A stretch of 64,000 nt of DNA from Mitsuaria sp. PDC51 (lineage in GTDB: Bacteria > Pseudomonadota > Gammaproteobacteria > Burkholderiales > Burkholderiaceae_C). The DNA is taken from the NCBI RefSeq assembly GCF_900113225.1, contig NZ_FOZE01000001.1:806001-870000 (forward strand), given 5' to 3'. How positions within the stretch are numbered: position 1 is the first letter of the stretch; every line of letters starts with the position of its first letter. Shown here piece after piece: positions 1 through 8,773 of this stretch. Position numbers and translations under genes: made by a program. The notes under the pieces were generated by a model, which saw nothing but the letters and a program-made list of their open reading frames with translations, did no database searches and was not told the origin of the DNA.

Positions 1-117
1 AGCATGCTCCCCTACCTGGCCACCATCGTGGTGCTGGTGATGATCTCGCGCAACGAGGGCTTCATCCGCGCCAACATGCCGGCCTCGCTGGGGCGGCCGT
101 TCCATCCCGGCGGATAG
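1..117 (+). CDS. ABC transporter permease, C-terminal fragment
   Basis: The reading frame is open from the window edge and ends with TAG at 115-117, giving the last 38 residues of a membrane protein. A hydrophobic helix (LPYLATIVVLVMIS) is followed by a short polar tail that includes RANMPASLGRPF. This is the usual ending of the second permease of BMP-type (guanosine/simple-sugar) ABC importers. The BMP-family binding lipoprotein starts 69 bp downstream on the same strand, which supports the assignment. Substrate specificity cannot be read from this fragment. Confidence 0.75.
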   Translation, partial: SMLPYLATIVVLVMISRNEGFIRANMPASLGRPFHPGG

Positions 118-186
118 CCGCGCGCGGCGCCCGACCCTTCGCCCTTCCGCTTTCCGCTTTCCGATCACGACTTCGCTGGAGAACCC

Positions 187-1359
187 ATGTCCGTCCGATA
201 TCCGCGTCCGATGCTCCGCCGTTGCCTGCTGATCGCCGCCTCGGCGGCCGCCGCGCTCGCGCTGGCCGCGTGCGGCAAGAAGGACGACGCGCCCGCCGGG
301 GCGGCGTCCGCGCCGCAGGCGGGTGGCGCCGCGTCCGGGGCCGCGCCGCTCAAGGTCGCCTTCGCCTACGTCGGCCCGGTGGGCGACGGCGGCTGGACCT
401 TTGCCCACGACAACGCCCGCAAGAAGCTCGAGCAGACCTTCGGGTCCCGCATCCAGACCAGCTTCGTAGAGAAGGTGCCCGAGGCGGCCGATGCCGAGCG
501 GGTCTTCCGCGACCTGGTCCAGCAGGGCAACACCCTGGTCTTCGGCACGACCTTCGGCTACATGGCGCCGATGCTGAAGGTGGCCGCGGACAGTCCGCAG
601 GTCCGCTTCGAGCATGCGACCGGCTACAAGCAGGCCGCCAACCTGCGCAGCTACGACGCGCGGACCTACGAGGGCGCGTACATGGCGGGTGTCGTCGCCG
701 GCGCGATGACGAAGACCGGCACGCTGGGCGTCGTCGGCTCCATCCCCATCCCCGAGGTGATCCGCAACATCAACAGCTTCACGCTGGGCGCGCAGAGCAG
801 CAACCCGAAGGTGACGGTCAAGGTCGTCTGGGTCAACGAGTGGTTCAACCCGCCCCAGGAGACCAACGCCGCCCAGACGCTGATCAACGCCGGCGCCGAC
901 GTGCTGATGCAGAACACGGATTCGAGCGCGGTGCTGCAGACGGCCGAGAAGAACGGCAAGTACGCCTTCGGCTGGGACTCGGACATGAGTTCGTACGGGC
1001 CCAAGGCGCACCTGGGCTCGGCGGTGATCGACTGGTCGCCGTACTACATCGCCAGCGTCCAGGCGGCGCTGGACGGCAGCTGGAGCGCCGGTCCGGGCAA
1101 GCACAGCTGGTGGGGCGTCAAGGAAGGCGCGATCGACCTGGTGTCGCTGAACGCCGCGGTGCCGGCCGAGGTCAAGGCCCGGGTCGACCAGGTGAAGGCC
1201 GGGCTCAAGGACGGCAGCTTCGTCATCTGGAAGGGGCCGATCGCCGGCCAGGACGGCAAGGAGGTCCTGGCGCGGGACAAGGTCGCCGACGACGCGTTCC
1301 TGCAGAACATCCGGTTCTACGTGAAGGGCGTGGAGGGGCAGGTGCCCGCCGGCAAGTGA
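187..1359 (+). CDS. BMP family ABC transporter substrate-binding lipoprotein
   Basis: This 390-residue protein is the likely periplasmic binding component of the importer whose permease ends just upstream. The N-terminus has a basic start, a hydrophobic stretch and a lipobox LAAC with Cys29, followed by an Ala/Gly/Pro-rich linker, so it should be anchored as a lipoprotein. The mature part opens with a beta strand and the GPVGDGGWTFAHDNAR segment typical of the BMP/Med family, which binds nucleosides or related ligands. GGAGAA lies about 7 nt before the ATG at 187; an in-frame ATG at 211 would also keep the signal peptide. Close spacing suggests co-transcription with the permease gene. The ligand is unknown. 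Confidence 0.88.
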   Translation: MSVRYPRPMLRRCLLIAASAAAALALAACGKKDDAPAGAASAPQAGGAASGAAPLKVAFAYVGPVGDGGWTFAHDNARKKLEQTFGSRIQTSFVEKVPEAADAERVFRDLVQQGNTLVFGTTFGYMAPMLKVAADSPQVRFEHATGYKQAANLRSYDARTYEGAYMAGVVAGAMTKTGTLGVVGSIPIPEVIRNINSFTLGAQSSNPKVTVKVVWVNEWFNPPQETNAAQTLINAGADVLMQNTDSSAVLQTAEKNGKYAFGWDSDMSSYGPKAHLGSAVIDWSPYYIASVQAALDGSWSAGPGKHSWWGVKEGAIDLVSLNAAVPAEVKARVDQVKAGLKDGSFVIWKGPIAGQDGKEVLARDKVADDAFLQNIRFYVKGVEGQVPAGK

Positions 1360-1510
1360 GCGACCGGTTCCTCCGTCCATCCCGCCGGATCGACGCTCCG
1401 TCGCGGCGCTCCGCCGCCAGTCGGCCACGGGATGGGCAAGGACTGACCCCGGCGTCTACAGTCGCCGGATCCCGGGATGGTCCCGGGCCCGATCAGGAGA
1501 GGAGAACCCG

Positions 1511-3475
1511 ATGAGGAAGTCGTTCCCGAAGGCCGCCCCGCGGCACGCGCTGACGCTGCTGGGCGTGGCCTTGGCGGCCGCGATGGCGATGCCCGCCCAG
1601 GCCGCGACCGAGAAGGCCGCGGCCCGTTCCGAGGCCAAGGCCAGCCAGCCGCGCCCGGCCAAGCGCTACACGATCGAGCAGTTCATGGCGACGACCTCGA
1701 TCAGCGGGGCGTCCTTCTCCCAGGACGAGCGCCGCATCCTGTTCAGCAGCAATGCCAGCGGCATCTTCAATGTCTACAGCATCAGCGTCGACGGCGGCGA
1801 GCCGGTGGCGCTGACCGCCTCCAAGGCCGACAGCCATTACGCGGTCAGCTACTTCCGCACCGATGACCGCGTGCTCTTCACCCGCGACCAGGGCGGCAAC
1901 GAGAACAACCACCTGATCGTGCGCGAGCTCGACGGCAGCGAGCGCGACCTGACGCCCGGCGACAAGGTCAAGGCTGGCTTCAACGGCTGGAGCCGTGACG
2001 GCGACGCCTTCTTCGTCACGACCAACGAGCGCGACGCCCGCTACATCGACGTCTACCGCTACGACGCCAAGACCTATGCGCGCACGCTGGTCTACCAGAA
2101 CAACGAGGGCAACGCGGTGTTCGGCGTCAGCGGCGACGGTCGCTGGGTGGCGCTGGGCAAGACCAACACGACGGCCGACTCCGACGTCTACCTCTACGAC
2201 ACGCAGTCCAAGGAGACCAAACACCTCACGCCGCACCATGGCGTCGCGTCCTTCAGCGTGACCGGCTTCGACCCGGCGTCGACGACCCTGCTGATGCTGT
2301 CCAACGAGGGCGCCGAGTTCCAGCGCCTGCTGGCCTACGAGCTGGCGTCCGGCCAGACGCGCGAGCTCGAGAAGGCCGACTGGGACATCGTCTACAGCAG
2401 CTACTCCCGCGACGGGCGCTACCGCGTCACCGGCATCAACAACGATGCCAGCCTGGAGCTGCGCATCGTCCAGACCGCCGATGGCCAGCCGGTGACCCTG
2501 CCGCGGCTGCCGGGCGGCGAGCTGCGCGGCGTGGCCTTCTCGCGGACCAGCCAGCGCATGGCCTTCTACCTGAACGGCGACCGCTCGCCGAGCAACCTGT
2601 ATGTCTACGACTTCGGCAGCAAGCAGGTGAAACAGCTGTCGCGCAGCCTGTCCCGGGACATCGATCCGGAAGAGCTGGTCGAGGCGCGCATCGTGCGCTT
2701 CCGCTCCTTCGACGGCATGGTGATCCCGTCGGTCTACTACCAGCCCAAGGAAGCTTCCCCGACCCACAAGGTGCCGGCCGTGGTGCTGGTGCATGGCGGC
2801 CCTGGCGGGCAGACGACGCGCGGCTACTCGGCGATGGTCCAGTACCTGGTCAACCACGGCTACGCGGTGCTGGGCATCAACAACCGCGGCAGCTCAGGCT
2901 ACGGCAAGAGCTTCTTCACCGCCGACGACGGCAAGCACGGCCGCGAGCCGCTGTGGGACTGCATCGAGGCCAAGACCTACCTCGCCAGCACCGGCGTGAT
3001 CGATCCCGAGCGCATCGGCATCATGGGCGGCAGCTACGGCGGCTACATGACCCTGGCGGCGATGGCCTTCCGGCCCGAGGCCTTCAAGGTCGGCGTGGAC
3101 ATCTTCGGCGTGTCCAACTGGCTGCGCACGCTGGAGTCCATCCCGCCCTATTGGGAGAGCTTCCGCAAGGCGCTGTACCTGGAGATCGGCGATCCGGTGA
3201 AGGACAAGGACTTCCTGGTCGCCACCTCGCCGCTGTTCCACGCCAAGGAGATCCGCAAGCCGCTGCTGGTGATCCAGGGCAAGAACGATCCGCGGGTGAT
3301 CAAGCCGGAGAGCGACGAGATCGTCGAGGCCGTCAAGAAGAACGGCGTGCCGGTGGAGTACGTCGTCTTCGACGACGAAGGCCATGGCTTCTCCAAGAAG
3401 AAGAACCAGATCGAGGCCAACCAGAAGACGCTGGAGTTCCTCGACAAGTACTTGAAGCCCGGCTTGAAGAACTAA
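1511..3475 (+). CDS. Secreted S9 family (prolyl oligopeptidase-like) peptidase
   Basis: This 654-residue protein has a signal peptide cut near AQA-ATE (about residue 31). A beta-propeller region follows (about 60-390), then a C-terminal alpha/beta-hydrolase domain (about 400-650). The catalytic triad is visible as Ser508 in GGSYGG, Asp593 in GKNDPRV and His625 in EGHGF. S9 enzymes of this class cleave peptides after proline or release dipeptides and acylated residues; the leader indicates action in the periplasm or outside. AGGAGAGGAGAA lies just before the ATG. An intrinsic terminator follows about 75 bp after the stop, so the gene appears to be transcribed alone. Confidence 0.9.
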   Translation: MRKSFPKAAPRHALTLLGVALAAAMAMPAQAATEKAAARSEAKASQPRPAKRYTIEQFMATTSISGASFSQDERRILFSSNASGIFNVYSISVDGGEPVALTASKADSHYAVSYFRTDDRVLFTRDQGGNENNHLIVRELDGSERDLTPGDKVKAGFNGWSRDGDAFFVTTNERDARYIDVYRYDAKTYARTLVYQNNEGNAVFGVSGDGRWVALGKTNTTADSDVYLYDTQSKETKHLTPHHGVASFSVTGFDPASTTLLMLSNEGAEFQRLLAYELASGQTRELEKADWDIVYSSYSRDGRYRVTGINNDASLELRIVQTADGQPVTLPRLPGGELRGVAFSRTSQRMAFYLNGDRSPSNLYVYDFGSKQVKQLSRSLSRDIDPEELVEARIVRFRSFDGMVIPSVYYQPKEASPTHKVPAVVLVHGGPGGQTTRGYSAMVQYLVNHGYAVLGINNRGSSGYGKSFFTADDGKHGREPLWDCIEAKTYLASTGVIDPERIGIMGGSYGGYMTLAAMAFRPEAFKVGVDIFGVSNWLRTLESIPPYWESFRKALYLEIGDPVKDKDFLVATSPLFHAKEIRKPLLVIQGKNDPRVIKPESDEIVEAVKKNGVPVEYVVFDDEGHGFSKKKNQIEANQKTLEFLDKYLKPGLKN

Positions 3476-3548
3476 AACCGTGTGAAGTTGCACGGCTTAC
3501 AGGCTGTTGCCCGGGGCGGTGGCAGCTTGGGCAGCATGCACCCCCAGA

Positions 3549-3574
3549 AGCCCGGCCCCGTGCCGGGCTCTTTT
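3549..3574 (+). terminator. Rho-independent terminator after the S9 peptidase gene
   Basis: AGCCCGGC (3549-3556) pairs with GCCGGGCT (3562-3569) around a five-base loop and is followed by CTTTT. It separates the peptidase gene from the cold-shock-domain gene. Confidence 0.85.
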
Positions 3575-3591
3575 GTCCGAAGAGAGAGAAG

Positions 3592-3644
3592 CGCCCGATG
3601 GAGGGCGTCCAGCGGACCACAAGTCCGCGACGCGGCGTCGGGCG
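3592..3644 (+). promoter_or_regulatory. Structured 5' leader of the cold-shock-domain gene
   Basis: A nested hairpin can be drawn. CGCCCGA (3592-3598) pairs with TCGGGCG (3638-3644), GCGTC (3605-3609) with GACGC (3629-3633), and GCGGAC (3612-3617) with GTCCGC (3623-3628) around a CACAA loop. It ends 24 nt before the ATG and leaves the ribosome site (GGGGGAA) free. Temperature-dependent folding, as in other cold-shock leaders, is only an inference. Confidence 0.5.
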
Positions 3645-3668
3645 ATCCACAAGACGGGGGAACAAGTC

Positions 3669-4070
3669 ATGCGATTCGAAGGAACCTTGGACAGCTGGTA
3701 CGCCGAGCGCGGCCACGGCGTGGTGCGGCCCGAGCAGGGCGGCGAGACGCTGTTCGTGCATGTGTCGGCCTTCCCGATGGACGGCCAGCCGCCGCAGGAG
3801 GGCGAGCGCATCAGCTTCGAGATTGTGTCCAGGAGTGACGGCAGCAAACAGGCGGTGCGGCTGCAGCGCCTGCAGGCCCACAGGCTGCCCTCGCAACTGC
3901 GACCCCGCATGGCCTCCCGCCCGCCGCGGCCGATCGCGCGCCGCCGCACGTCGCCACTGACCTGGATGGTGCTGGTGCTGCTGGCGCTGGGCGTCGGCGC
4001 CACCGTGTGGACGCCGGCCAGCCATGCGCTGGGCGGCGCGAAGGCCCAGGGCGAACCGTCGCGGCGCTGA
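3669..4070 (+). CDS. Cold-shock-domain protein with C-terminal membrane segment
   Basis: This 133-residue protein begins with a cold-shock-like OB fold (residues 1-65). It carries the RNP-type pattern GTLDSWYAERGHGVVRP and, further on, ETLFVHVSAF. A basic linker (about 70-95) and a single hydrophobic helix (about 98-115, WMVLVLLALGVGATVW) follow. Related proteins usually fuse the domain to a multi-helix DUF1294 region; here only one helix is left. ATG 3669 was chosen because GGGGGAA lies about 6 nt upstream and the fold begins at once. Membrane-tethered RNA binding is a possible role but is not shown. Confidence 0.8.
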   Translation: MRFEGTLDSWYAERGHGVVRPEQGGETLFVHVSAFPMDGQPPQEGERISFEIVSRSDGSKQAVRLQRLQAHRLPSQLRPRMASRPPRPIARRRTSPLTWMVLVLLALGVGATVWTPASHALGGAKAQGEPSRR

Positions 4071-4143
4071 ACCAGTTGACTCCTTGGGGCCGGCCCTTGC
4101 GGCCCCGTCGCCCTCGCGGAGGCCTGTTGCTCCGCTTTTTGCA

Positions 4144-4167
4144 GGCTGCCCTCGGGCAGCCTTTTTT
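4144..4167 (+). terminator. Rho-independent terminator between convergent genes
   Basis: GGCTGCC (4144-4150), a CTC loop, GGGCAGCC (4154-4161) and six T residues. It lies between the cold-shock-domain gene (plus) and the end of the TonB receptor gene (minus). Confidence 0.92.
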
Positions 4168-4173
4168 GCGTCC

Positions 4174-6579
4174 TCAGACCTTCAGTTCCAGGCGCACGGT
4201 CCAGACGGTGAAGCTGCGGCCGGTGCTTTCGCTCGTGACCAGCCGGCCCGGCGTGACCGCGATGCTGCCGTTGCCGTAGCTGAGCGGCACCAGGTTGCTC
4301 GCGGCCAGTCGCAGCGCCACCGCGGACGAGAAGGTCCACAGGGCCGAGACGTCGATGACGCGCTTCTTGTCGATCTCGTTGAGCACCTGGTCGCTCTGCT
4401 GCAGCAGCGTGGTCGGCGTGTAGTTGAGCGAGGCGCCCAGCGTCAGCGGCAGCGAGCGCAGCCGGTAGTCGGCGCCCAGGTTGGCGGTGTAGCGGGGCTG
4501 CTGGTCCAGCTTGTTGTCGGGACCGCGGATGCCGTCCACCGAGGAGTCGAACAGCGACAGGTTGCTGCGCAGGTTGATCGGCAGCGCGTCGGCGAAGTAT
4601 TCGTCGAGGCGGAACTTGGCCTCGAGCTCGACGCCGTGGGTGGTGGCGTTGCCGATGTTGCGCGGCCGGATGACCCAGCGCGGCTCGGTGGCGTAGGGCA
4701 CGGTCTCGAGCTGGGCCTGGGCGCGGATCAGGTCGGTGATGCGGCGATAGAAGAAGTTGACGCTGAGCAGCCCGCCCTTCGAAAGGTATTTCTCGTAACC
4801 GATCTCGACGCCCGTCGCCATCTCGGGCTTGAGGTCGGGGTTGCCGAAGCGGTCGGGATAGTTGATCAGGTTGCTGCCGCAGAGCGTGGCCGGCGGCTGG
4901 CAGGTGAACTGGCTGTTGATGCTGAGCCGGCCGATGACGTCGTTGAGGTTGGGCGCCTTGTAGCTGCGGGTCAGGCTGGCGCGGATCTGCTCGCGGCTCT
5001 TCTCGTCGATCTTGTAGACGCCGTGCAGCAGCGGGGTGAGCACGCTGGAGGTGTTCTTCACCGGGCCCTGGTTGTTGCTGCTCTCGGTCTGGATGCCTTC
5101 CCAGCGCAGGCCGGCGTAGAAGCCCCACTGCTTGCCGACGCTCCATTCGTCCTGCGCATAGGCGGCGAGCCGGCGCGTCGATGCGGAGACGTTCTCGCCG
5201 AAGTCGGCGAGGAAGGCGCAGTTGTCGCGCCGCATGGTGCTGCCGTAGACCTCGGTGCAGCCGCGCGTCTGGTCGCGCGTGGTGCCTTCGCCCTCCAGGC
5301 CGGCGACCAGGCTGTGCTCGTTGTCCATCTGGTGGTTGAGCTTGAGGTTGACGCTCCACTGCGTGTCGCGGCTTTTCGTGGTGTCGTCCTGCGTGCGGAA
5401 GAAGAGGCCCGGCGTGGCGTCGAGGTCCTCCTCGCGGTGGGCATCGCCGTCCATCGTCATGCGCCCGGCGCCCAGCCGCGTCTCCAGGCGGGTGCGCTCG
5501 TCCAGGCGCTTGTTCCACTGCAGGTTCAGCCGGGCCATGGTGGCGCGGTTGCTGCTGTCGCTGGTGTAGCTGTCGTACTTGATGCGCTCGAACGCGTTCT
5601 CGTCCGGCACCGCCGACTGGGTCTGGCGGGCGCTGCTGGCGCCGCGGCCGCGGTTGACCATCACGAAGGGCTGGAGCGCGAGCGTGTCGCCGCCCGCCAG
5701 GCGCAGCTGCAGGCGGCCGGTCAGGTTGAGCGACTTGCGCTCGTCGGCGCTCTGCCCGCGGGTCTGCAGCAGGGTCTGGCTCTGGAGCGCGCCGGTGCCG
5801 GTGTCGAAGCGGCTGGTCAGCGACTGCGACGCGATGTCGTCGAGCCGCTTGTGCTGCATCGCGTTGACGGTGAGGTTGTAGGCGGTGCCCTGGTCGTCGA
5901 GCTTGTCGTTGCGGGTCCAGCTCAGGTGGGGCGTGACGTGGTCGCGCTCGAAGGTGGAGGCCAGGCGCAGTTCGTTGAGGCGGCGCTGCAGGGCCTCGCG
6001 CAGGACGACGTTGATGGTGCCGGCGATGGCGCGCGCGCCGAACTCGGCGGTGGGCGCGCGCATGACCTCGATGCGTTCGATCTGTTCGGGCGGGAGCTCG
6101 TCGAGCGAGAAGCCCGGCGGCATGCGTTCGCCGTTGACCAGGATCTGGGTGTAGCCGCCGCCCATGCCGCGCATGCGGACCTCGCCGCCGCGGCCGGGTC
6201 GTCCGCCGGTGGTGACGCCGGGCAGGCGCTTGAGCACCTCGCCGATGGTGGCGTCGCCGTAGCGTTCGATCTCCTCGCGGCCGATGACGATCTTGGAGGC
6301 GGTGGCGGCGCGGCGCTGGTCGTCGTCGCGCGAGGTGCCCTGGATCTCGACGCGGTCGAGCTGGGCGGGGTTGTCGGGGGCGTCGCGCCGGGCGGGTGAC
6401 GGCGCGGGGCGGGGGGCGGGCGGTGTCGCGGCCGGCGGGGGGGAGGTCGTCGTGGCGGGCGCGGTCGCCGGCGGGGCCGGGGGCGCGGGAGGCGCGGATT
6501 GGGACCAGGCGGGGGCGCTCAGGCCCAGCATCAAGGCAACGGAGAGTGGACGCGGGGCGGGGCGGCGGGAGCTTGTCAT
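4174..6579 (-). CDS. TonB-dependent outer membrane receptor
   Basis: This 801-residue protein has a signal peptide (to about AWS-QSA), a long Pro/Ala/Thr linker, a plug domain (about 55-190; EIERYGDATIGEVLKRLPGV, then IRVMRAPTAEFG-like signature and AGTINVVL) and a 22-strand-type barrel ending in the VRLELKV strand. Such receptors import scarce ligands across the outer membrane using TonB energy. The ligand is not evident, and no neighbouring transport gene or recognisable riboswitch helps. The proline-rich N-terminal linker is longer than usual. It ends 7 bp from a shared terminator and is divergent from a small membrane protein gene. Confidence 0.85.
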   Translation of the reverse strand: MTSSRRPAPRPLSVALMLGLSAPAWSQSAPPAPPAPPATAPATTTSPPPAATPPAPRPAPSPARRDAPDNPAQLDRVEIQGTSRDDDQRRAATASKIVIGREEIERYGDATIGEVLKRLPGVTTGGRPGRGGEVRMRGMGGGYTQILVNGERMPPGFSLDELPPEQIERIEVMRAPTAEFGARAIAGTINVVLREALQRRLNELRLASTFERDHVTPHLSWTRNDKLDDQGTAYNLTVNAMQHKRLDDIASQSLTSRFDTGTGALQSQTLLQTRGQSADERKSLNLTGRLQLRLAGGDTLALQPFVMVNRGRGASSARQTQSAVPDENAFERIKYDSYTSDSSNRATMARLNLQWNKRLDERTRLETRLGAGRMTMDGDAHREEDLDATPGLFFRTQDDTTKSRDTQWSVNLKLNHQMDNEHSLVAGLEGEGTTRDQTRGCTEVYGSTMRRDNCAFLADFGENVSASTRRLAAYAQDEWSVGKQWGFYAGLRWEGIQTESSNNQGPVKNTSSVLTPLLHGVYKIDEKSREQIRASLTRSYKAPNLNDVIGRLSINSQFTCQPPATLCGSNLINYPDRFGNPDLKPEMATGVEIGYEKYLSKGGLLSVNFFYRRITDLIRAQAQLETVPYATEPRWVIRPRNIGNATTHGVELEAKFRLDEYFADALPINLRSNLSLFDSSVDGIRGPDNKLDQQPRYTANLGADYRLRSLPLTLGASLNYTPTTLLQQSDQVLNEIDKKRVIDVSALWTFSSAVALRLAASNLVPLSYGNGSIAVTPGRLVTSESTGRSFTVWTVRLELKV

Positions 6580-7026
6580 CGGGCAGGCCAGTGCGAGGCA
6601 AGCGCGGCCGATCTGGCGATGGCTGGGACGGAAGCGCGGGGAATTTGTATGGGGGTCGTCAGCCGGGCCGAGGCGGCCGGGTCACGGAACGGGCCGAAGC
6701 ATCGCACGGTGTACGTTTCGTGAAGCGGCGCCGCTGCGGACTTTCAAAGTTCTTTACCCAAGGTGATGGGCGGGCGCGACGGCGTTGAGGGAAAACCCGC
6801 AGCGGAGGCGGGTCCACGGCGTCGGCGATTCGACAGCCAGGTGGTTGAAGTCCCTGAATGGGGGGCAGACGATCGGCTTGCTACTGGAGTGGGCCATTGG
6901 CCCGCTCGCGAGCAAAGGAGAGCGTGGGGGCACGCCCGATCAGGACGGCGGGCGACGATCGATCACGCTGAGATCGTGCGGCTCGACGCCGATGCGGCCC
7001 TCTTCCTTTCTTCCCATGGAGCAGCA
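6580..7026. other. Intergenic region between divergent genes, no gene supported
   Basis: This 447-bp spacer must hold the promoters of the TonB receptor (minus) and the small membrane protein (plus). Open frames here lack ribosome sites and coding character. I see no clear -35/-10 pair, riboswitch or operator. Confidence 0.5.
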
Positions 7027-7296
7027 ATGCTTGGACTTCTGAATCTCGACAAGGTGAAACGGCTCGGCGCCAAGCGATTTCTCGTCTTGTTCGCGTTGGC
7101 CGTGTCGGCGATGTTCTTTGGCCTGTTCGTGGCGATCGGCGTGCTGATCGAGGGCGAATACGTGGCGCGAAGAGGCTTCCTGGTGGTCAGCCTCGCGTAT
7201 GGCTTCCTCATGACGGCCATCTTCGGATGGGACCTCTGGCGATCTCCGCCGCCCGATCACGGTGATGCCGGCGAGCAGCGTGACGGTCAGACCTGA
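7027..7296 (+). CDS. Small two-helix membrane protein of unknown function
   Basis: This is an 89-residue protein with a basic N-terminus (LDKVKRLGAKR), two hydrophobic helices (about 18-40 and 50-66) and a polar acidic tail. ATG 7027 was chosen because GGAGC lies 6 nt upstream and it gives a standard membrane topology; the frame is open further upstream but looks non-coding. The composition (aromatic FFGLF, AYGFLM) is that of an inner-membrane protein. No family was recognised. It stands alone before a strong terminator. Confidence 0.65.
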   Translation: MLGLLNLDKVKRLGAKRFLVLFALAVSAMFFGLFVAIGVLIEGEYVARRGFLVVSLAYGFLMTAIFGWDLWRSPPPDHGDAGEQRDGQT

Positions 7297-7337
7297 CCAG
7301 CGACAGTCTGCGACGAGCTCCGCGGCGCCCCAATGAA

Positions 7338-7366
7338 AGAAGCCACCCGTCGGGGTGGCTTCTTTC
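7338..7366. terminator. Rho-independent terminator, possibly bidirectional
   Basis: AGAAGCCACCC (7338-7348) pairs perfectly with GGGTGGCTTCT (7353-7363) around GTCG. It is followed by T-rich sequence on the plus strand and by TTCTTTC on the minus strand. It terminates the small membrane gene and may also stop transcription from the lacI-type gene. Confidence 0.88.
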
Positions 7367-7550
7367 TGAAGAGGGTATCCGGACGCTGGTGACGGGTTCC
7401 AGCTTTCTGCCCTATGTCGCAGTCGGTTGTTTGTCTCGGATGCATGGCATTGTGCCGAGGCTGTGTGACGGCCAGTTGACGAAAAGCGAGGCGACTCCGG
7501 GTCAGTTCATCGGCGGGCGTCCGGTGCGTGCCGTGACCGATCGCAGCGGC

Positions 7551-8600
7551 TCAGCAGGCGGGTGCCGTGTCGCTGTGCAGGCGCCGGGTGGACTCCCGCA
7601 CGATCAAGCGCGGCACCGGGGGCTGCACCGAGGAACTGCCATGCCGGAGCAGATCCAGCATCGCGGCGGCGGCGCGCCGGCCAAGCTCGGCGATCTGGAC
7701 ATCGATCGTCGTTCGCGGTGGGCTGGCATGGGCGGTGTTCAGCAGGTCGTCGTAGCCGACGAGCGAGACGTCCTCGGGCACGCGGATCCCGCGGCTGTGC
7801 AGCACGCGCGCGGCGCCGGCGGCCATCTGGTCGTTCGCCGCGAACACCGCGGTGAAGGCGGTACCGCGCTCCAGCATGCGCGTCATCGCGGCAGCGCCGC
7901 CGGCCTCGAGGTAGTCGCCGTTCGCGATCAAGGCTTCGTCCAGCTCCAGACCGGCCTCGGCGAGCGCCGCCCGGTAGCCCGCCTCGCGCTCCTTCGCATC
8001 CGCATGCGTCGCATCCCCGCCGATGAACGCGATCCGCCGATGGCCGCGCTCGATCAGGTGGGCGGTCGCCGCCTGCGCGCCCGCGGCGTCATCGGTCTTG
8101 AGCGCGTGAAGGCCCGGCGCCTGCAGCGACCGTCCCGTGACCACGACCGGCAACTCGCGCGCGAGCGCCGCCAGGAAGGCGTTGTCCAGGCCGCCCGTCA
8201 ACACGATGATCCCGTCGACGCGCCGGGAGCGCAGCGAGGCGATGCAGCGTTGTTCCTCTTCCGCCTGCCAGTGGCCGCTCGACACCACCAGTGCGTAGCC
8301 CGCAGGCGTCAGCACTTCCTCGATGCCGCGCAGCAGCAGCGCGTAGAACGGGCTTTCGAAATACTGGACGAGCAAGCCCACGTTGAAGGTGCGCCCATCC
8401 GCGAGCGCCCGTGCGATGGTGTTGGGGACGAATCCCAGGGCAGCGATGGCCTGTCGCACGCGCTCGGTCTTGTCGGCGCTGACCTGCGCGCTGCCGCTCA
8501 GCACGCGCGACACGGTGCTCGGCGACACACCGCTGGCCGCGGCCACCATGCCCAGCGTCACCTCGCTGGACGTCGATAGGAGAGGCTTCTTTCTCTTCAT
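7551..8600 (-). CDS. LacI/GalR family transcriptional regulator
   Basis: This 349-residue repressor has an N-terminal helix-turn-helix (about 14-36, VTLGMVAAASGVSPSTVSRVLSG) and hinge region, followed by a periplasmic-binding-protein-like effector domain (about 65-335; NVGLLVQYFESPFYALLLRG). Proteins of this family bind a sugar or nucleoside and release operators. A 12-bp palindrome lies directly before its own ATG, implying autoregulation. No sugar operon is adjacent, so the effector and other targets are unknown. No Shine-Dalgarno sequence is seen because the operator occupies that position. Confidence 0.92.
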   Translation of the reverse strand: MKRKKPLLSTSSEVTLGMVAAASGVSPSTVSRVLSGSAQVSADKTERVRQAIAALGFVPNTIARALADGRTFNVGLLVQYFESPFYALLLRGIEEVLTPAGYALVVSSGHWQAEEEQRCIASLRSRRVDGIIVLTGGLDNAFLAALARELPVVVTGRSLQAPGLHALKTDDAAGAQAATAHLIERGHRRIAFIGGDATHADAKEREAGYRAALAEAGLELDEALIANGDYLEAGGAAAMTRMLERGTAFTAVFAANDQMAAGAARVLHSRGIRVPEDVSLVGYDDLLNTAHASPPRTTIDVQIAELGRRAAAAMLDLLRHGSSSVQPPVPRLIVRESTRRLHSDTAPAC

Positions 8601-8602
8601 TG

Positions 8603-8614
8603 GAAAGCGCTTTC
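8603..8614. promoter_or_regulatory. LacI-type operator palindrome at the regulator start codon
   Basis: GAAAGCGCTTTC is a perfect 12-bp palindrome with the central CG typical of LacI/GalR operators. It starts two bases upstream of the regulator ATG (8598-8600 on the minus strand), so repressor binding there would block both transcription and the translation start region. Confidence 0.75.
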
Positions 8615-8773
8615 ATGGACGCGCCATCCTACTCCTGCGAGCGCCAGGCTGTGGAACGGGCGCCGGGATGGAAGAATGCGGCCCATGCCCGCTCCGGCTC
8701 GTTGGAATCCTTGCCGGGCGCGATGCGGGCCCGCCGATTGCTATGGCGGCTCCAACCATTTCCGAACGACACC

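Noticed and set aside
3497-6601. 1034-residue open frame on the minus strand
   Set aside because: It overlaps the TonB receptor in another frame, is Arg/Pro/Ala-rich, and results from high G+C content; the 801-residue receptor frame has real domains.
6763-7026. N-terminal extension of the small membrane protein
   Set aside because: The extra 88 residues are Arg/Gly-rich without ribosome site, and ATG 7027 has a good one.
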